From the NCBI RefSeq assembly GCF_001904615.1, contig NZ_MRBY01000013.1, forward strand, positions 47,948-89,577: a stretch of DNA of 41,630 nt, in the 5' to 3' direction. The DNA comes from [Limnothrix rosea] IAM M-220. GTDB taxonomy: Bacteria; Cyanobacteriota; Cyanobacteriia; Cyanobacteriales; MRBY01. Both the position numbers and the translations under genes were made by a program. This document shows, piece by piece, positions 41,544 to 41,630 of the stretch. Under the pieces are notes generated by a model. That model did no database searches and was not told where the DNA came from. It was given only the letters and a program-made list of their open reading frames with translations. How positions within the stretch are numbered: the first letter of the stretch is position 1; each line of letters opens with the position of its first letter.

Positions 41544-41630
41544 CTTGAATTCTCTTGCTATAGTCGAAACGTAATTAACGTCAGTTATGGATAAGCATGT
41601 AGCCAAAATTCTCTAGAGAAAAAGAGACAC

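Overview
The window looks like chromosomal DNA of a cyanobacterium. The octamer GCGATCGC (HIP1), usually as GGCGATCGCC, recurs throughout in both coding and spacer DNA. Several genes also belong to families largely restricted to cyanobacteria: DUF3122, DUF1822, an EGY-like site-2 protease and a glucosylglycerate locus. The gene set suggests a marine or salt-tolerant strain of the Synechococcus PCC 7002 / Leptolyngbya type. That placement is an inference from memory of gene families, not a search result.

Positions 1-9633 (minus strand) are one end of a contractile injection system (eCIS, or cyanobacterial tCIS) operon. In transcription order it encodes a DUF4255 cap-type protein, a carboxypeptidase-regulatory-like protein, two tail sheaths, a tail tube, a phage gpE-like tail assembly protein, and a short gpE'-like frame with no start codon. 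A second tube, a long Pro/Gln-rich protein, a LysM baseplate protein and a gpD-type hub follow. The operon runs off the left edge, so spike, remaining baseplate, tape measure and ATPase genes are not seen. The strongest new observation is that the short frame lies in the -1 frame across a G5 run at the end of the gpE-like gene. This matches the programmed frameshift organisation of phage tail-assembly chaperones. Short tandem repeats (variants of CAGTTAT / CAGTGAACAGGTAT) sit in several spacers of the operon.

Positions 9634-12690 are decayed accessory DNA. They hold a gene broken by an amber codon, a frameshifted RsbW-like anti-sigma ATPase, two tandem secreted paralogues ending in GFGYDG with a broken third copy between them, and a C-terminal gene scrap. 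Positions 12724-17621 encode a MuiA-like protein, release factor 3, and a compact TerD, DUF29 and DUF1493 series.

Positions 17699-21841 form a glucosylglycerate module: a GpgS-type synthase, divergent from a GH13_18 phosphorylase that overlaps a GpgP-type phosphatase. Positions 21865-32088 carry mostly envelope genes: a polytopic membrane protein, DUF3122, a lipoprotein, an exported protein with cadherin-like repeats, an S2P protease, a metallo-beta-lactamase-fold protein lacking its metal ligands, and a sigma-70-like gene joined to DUF1822. Positions 32267-37443 hold a CBS-PAS histidine kinase, a REC-histidine kinase just behind it, and a convergent VWA protein.

Positions 37629-41630 hold carA and a CHASE histidine kinase whose two ends abut repeated DNA. 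A HIP1-bounded module of about 75-82 bp occurs three times here. Two of those copies lie inside a larger direct duplication of about 205-210 bp upstream of the kinase.
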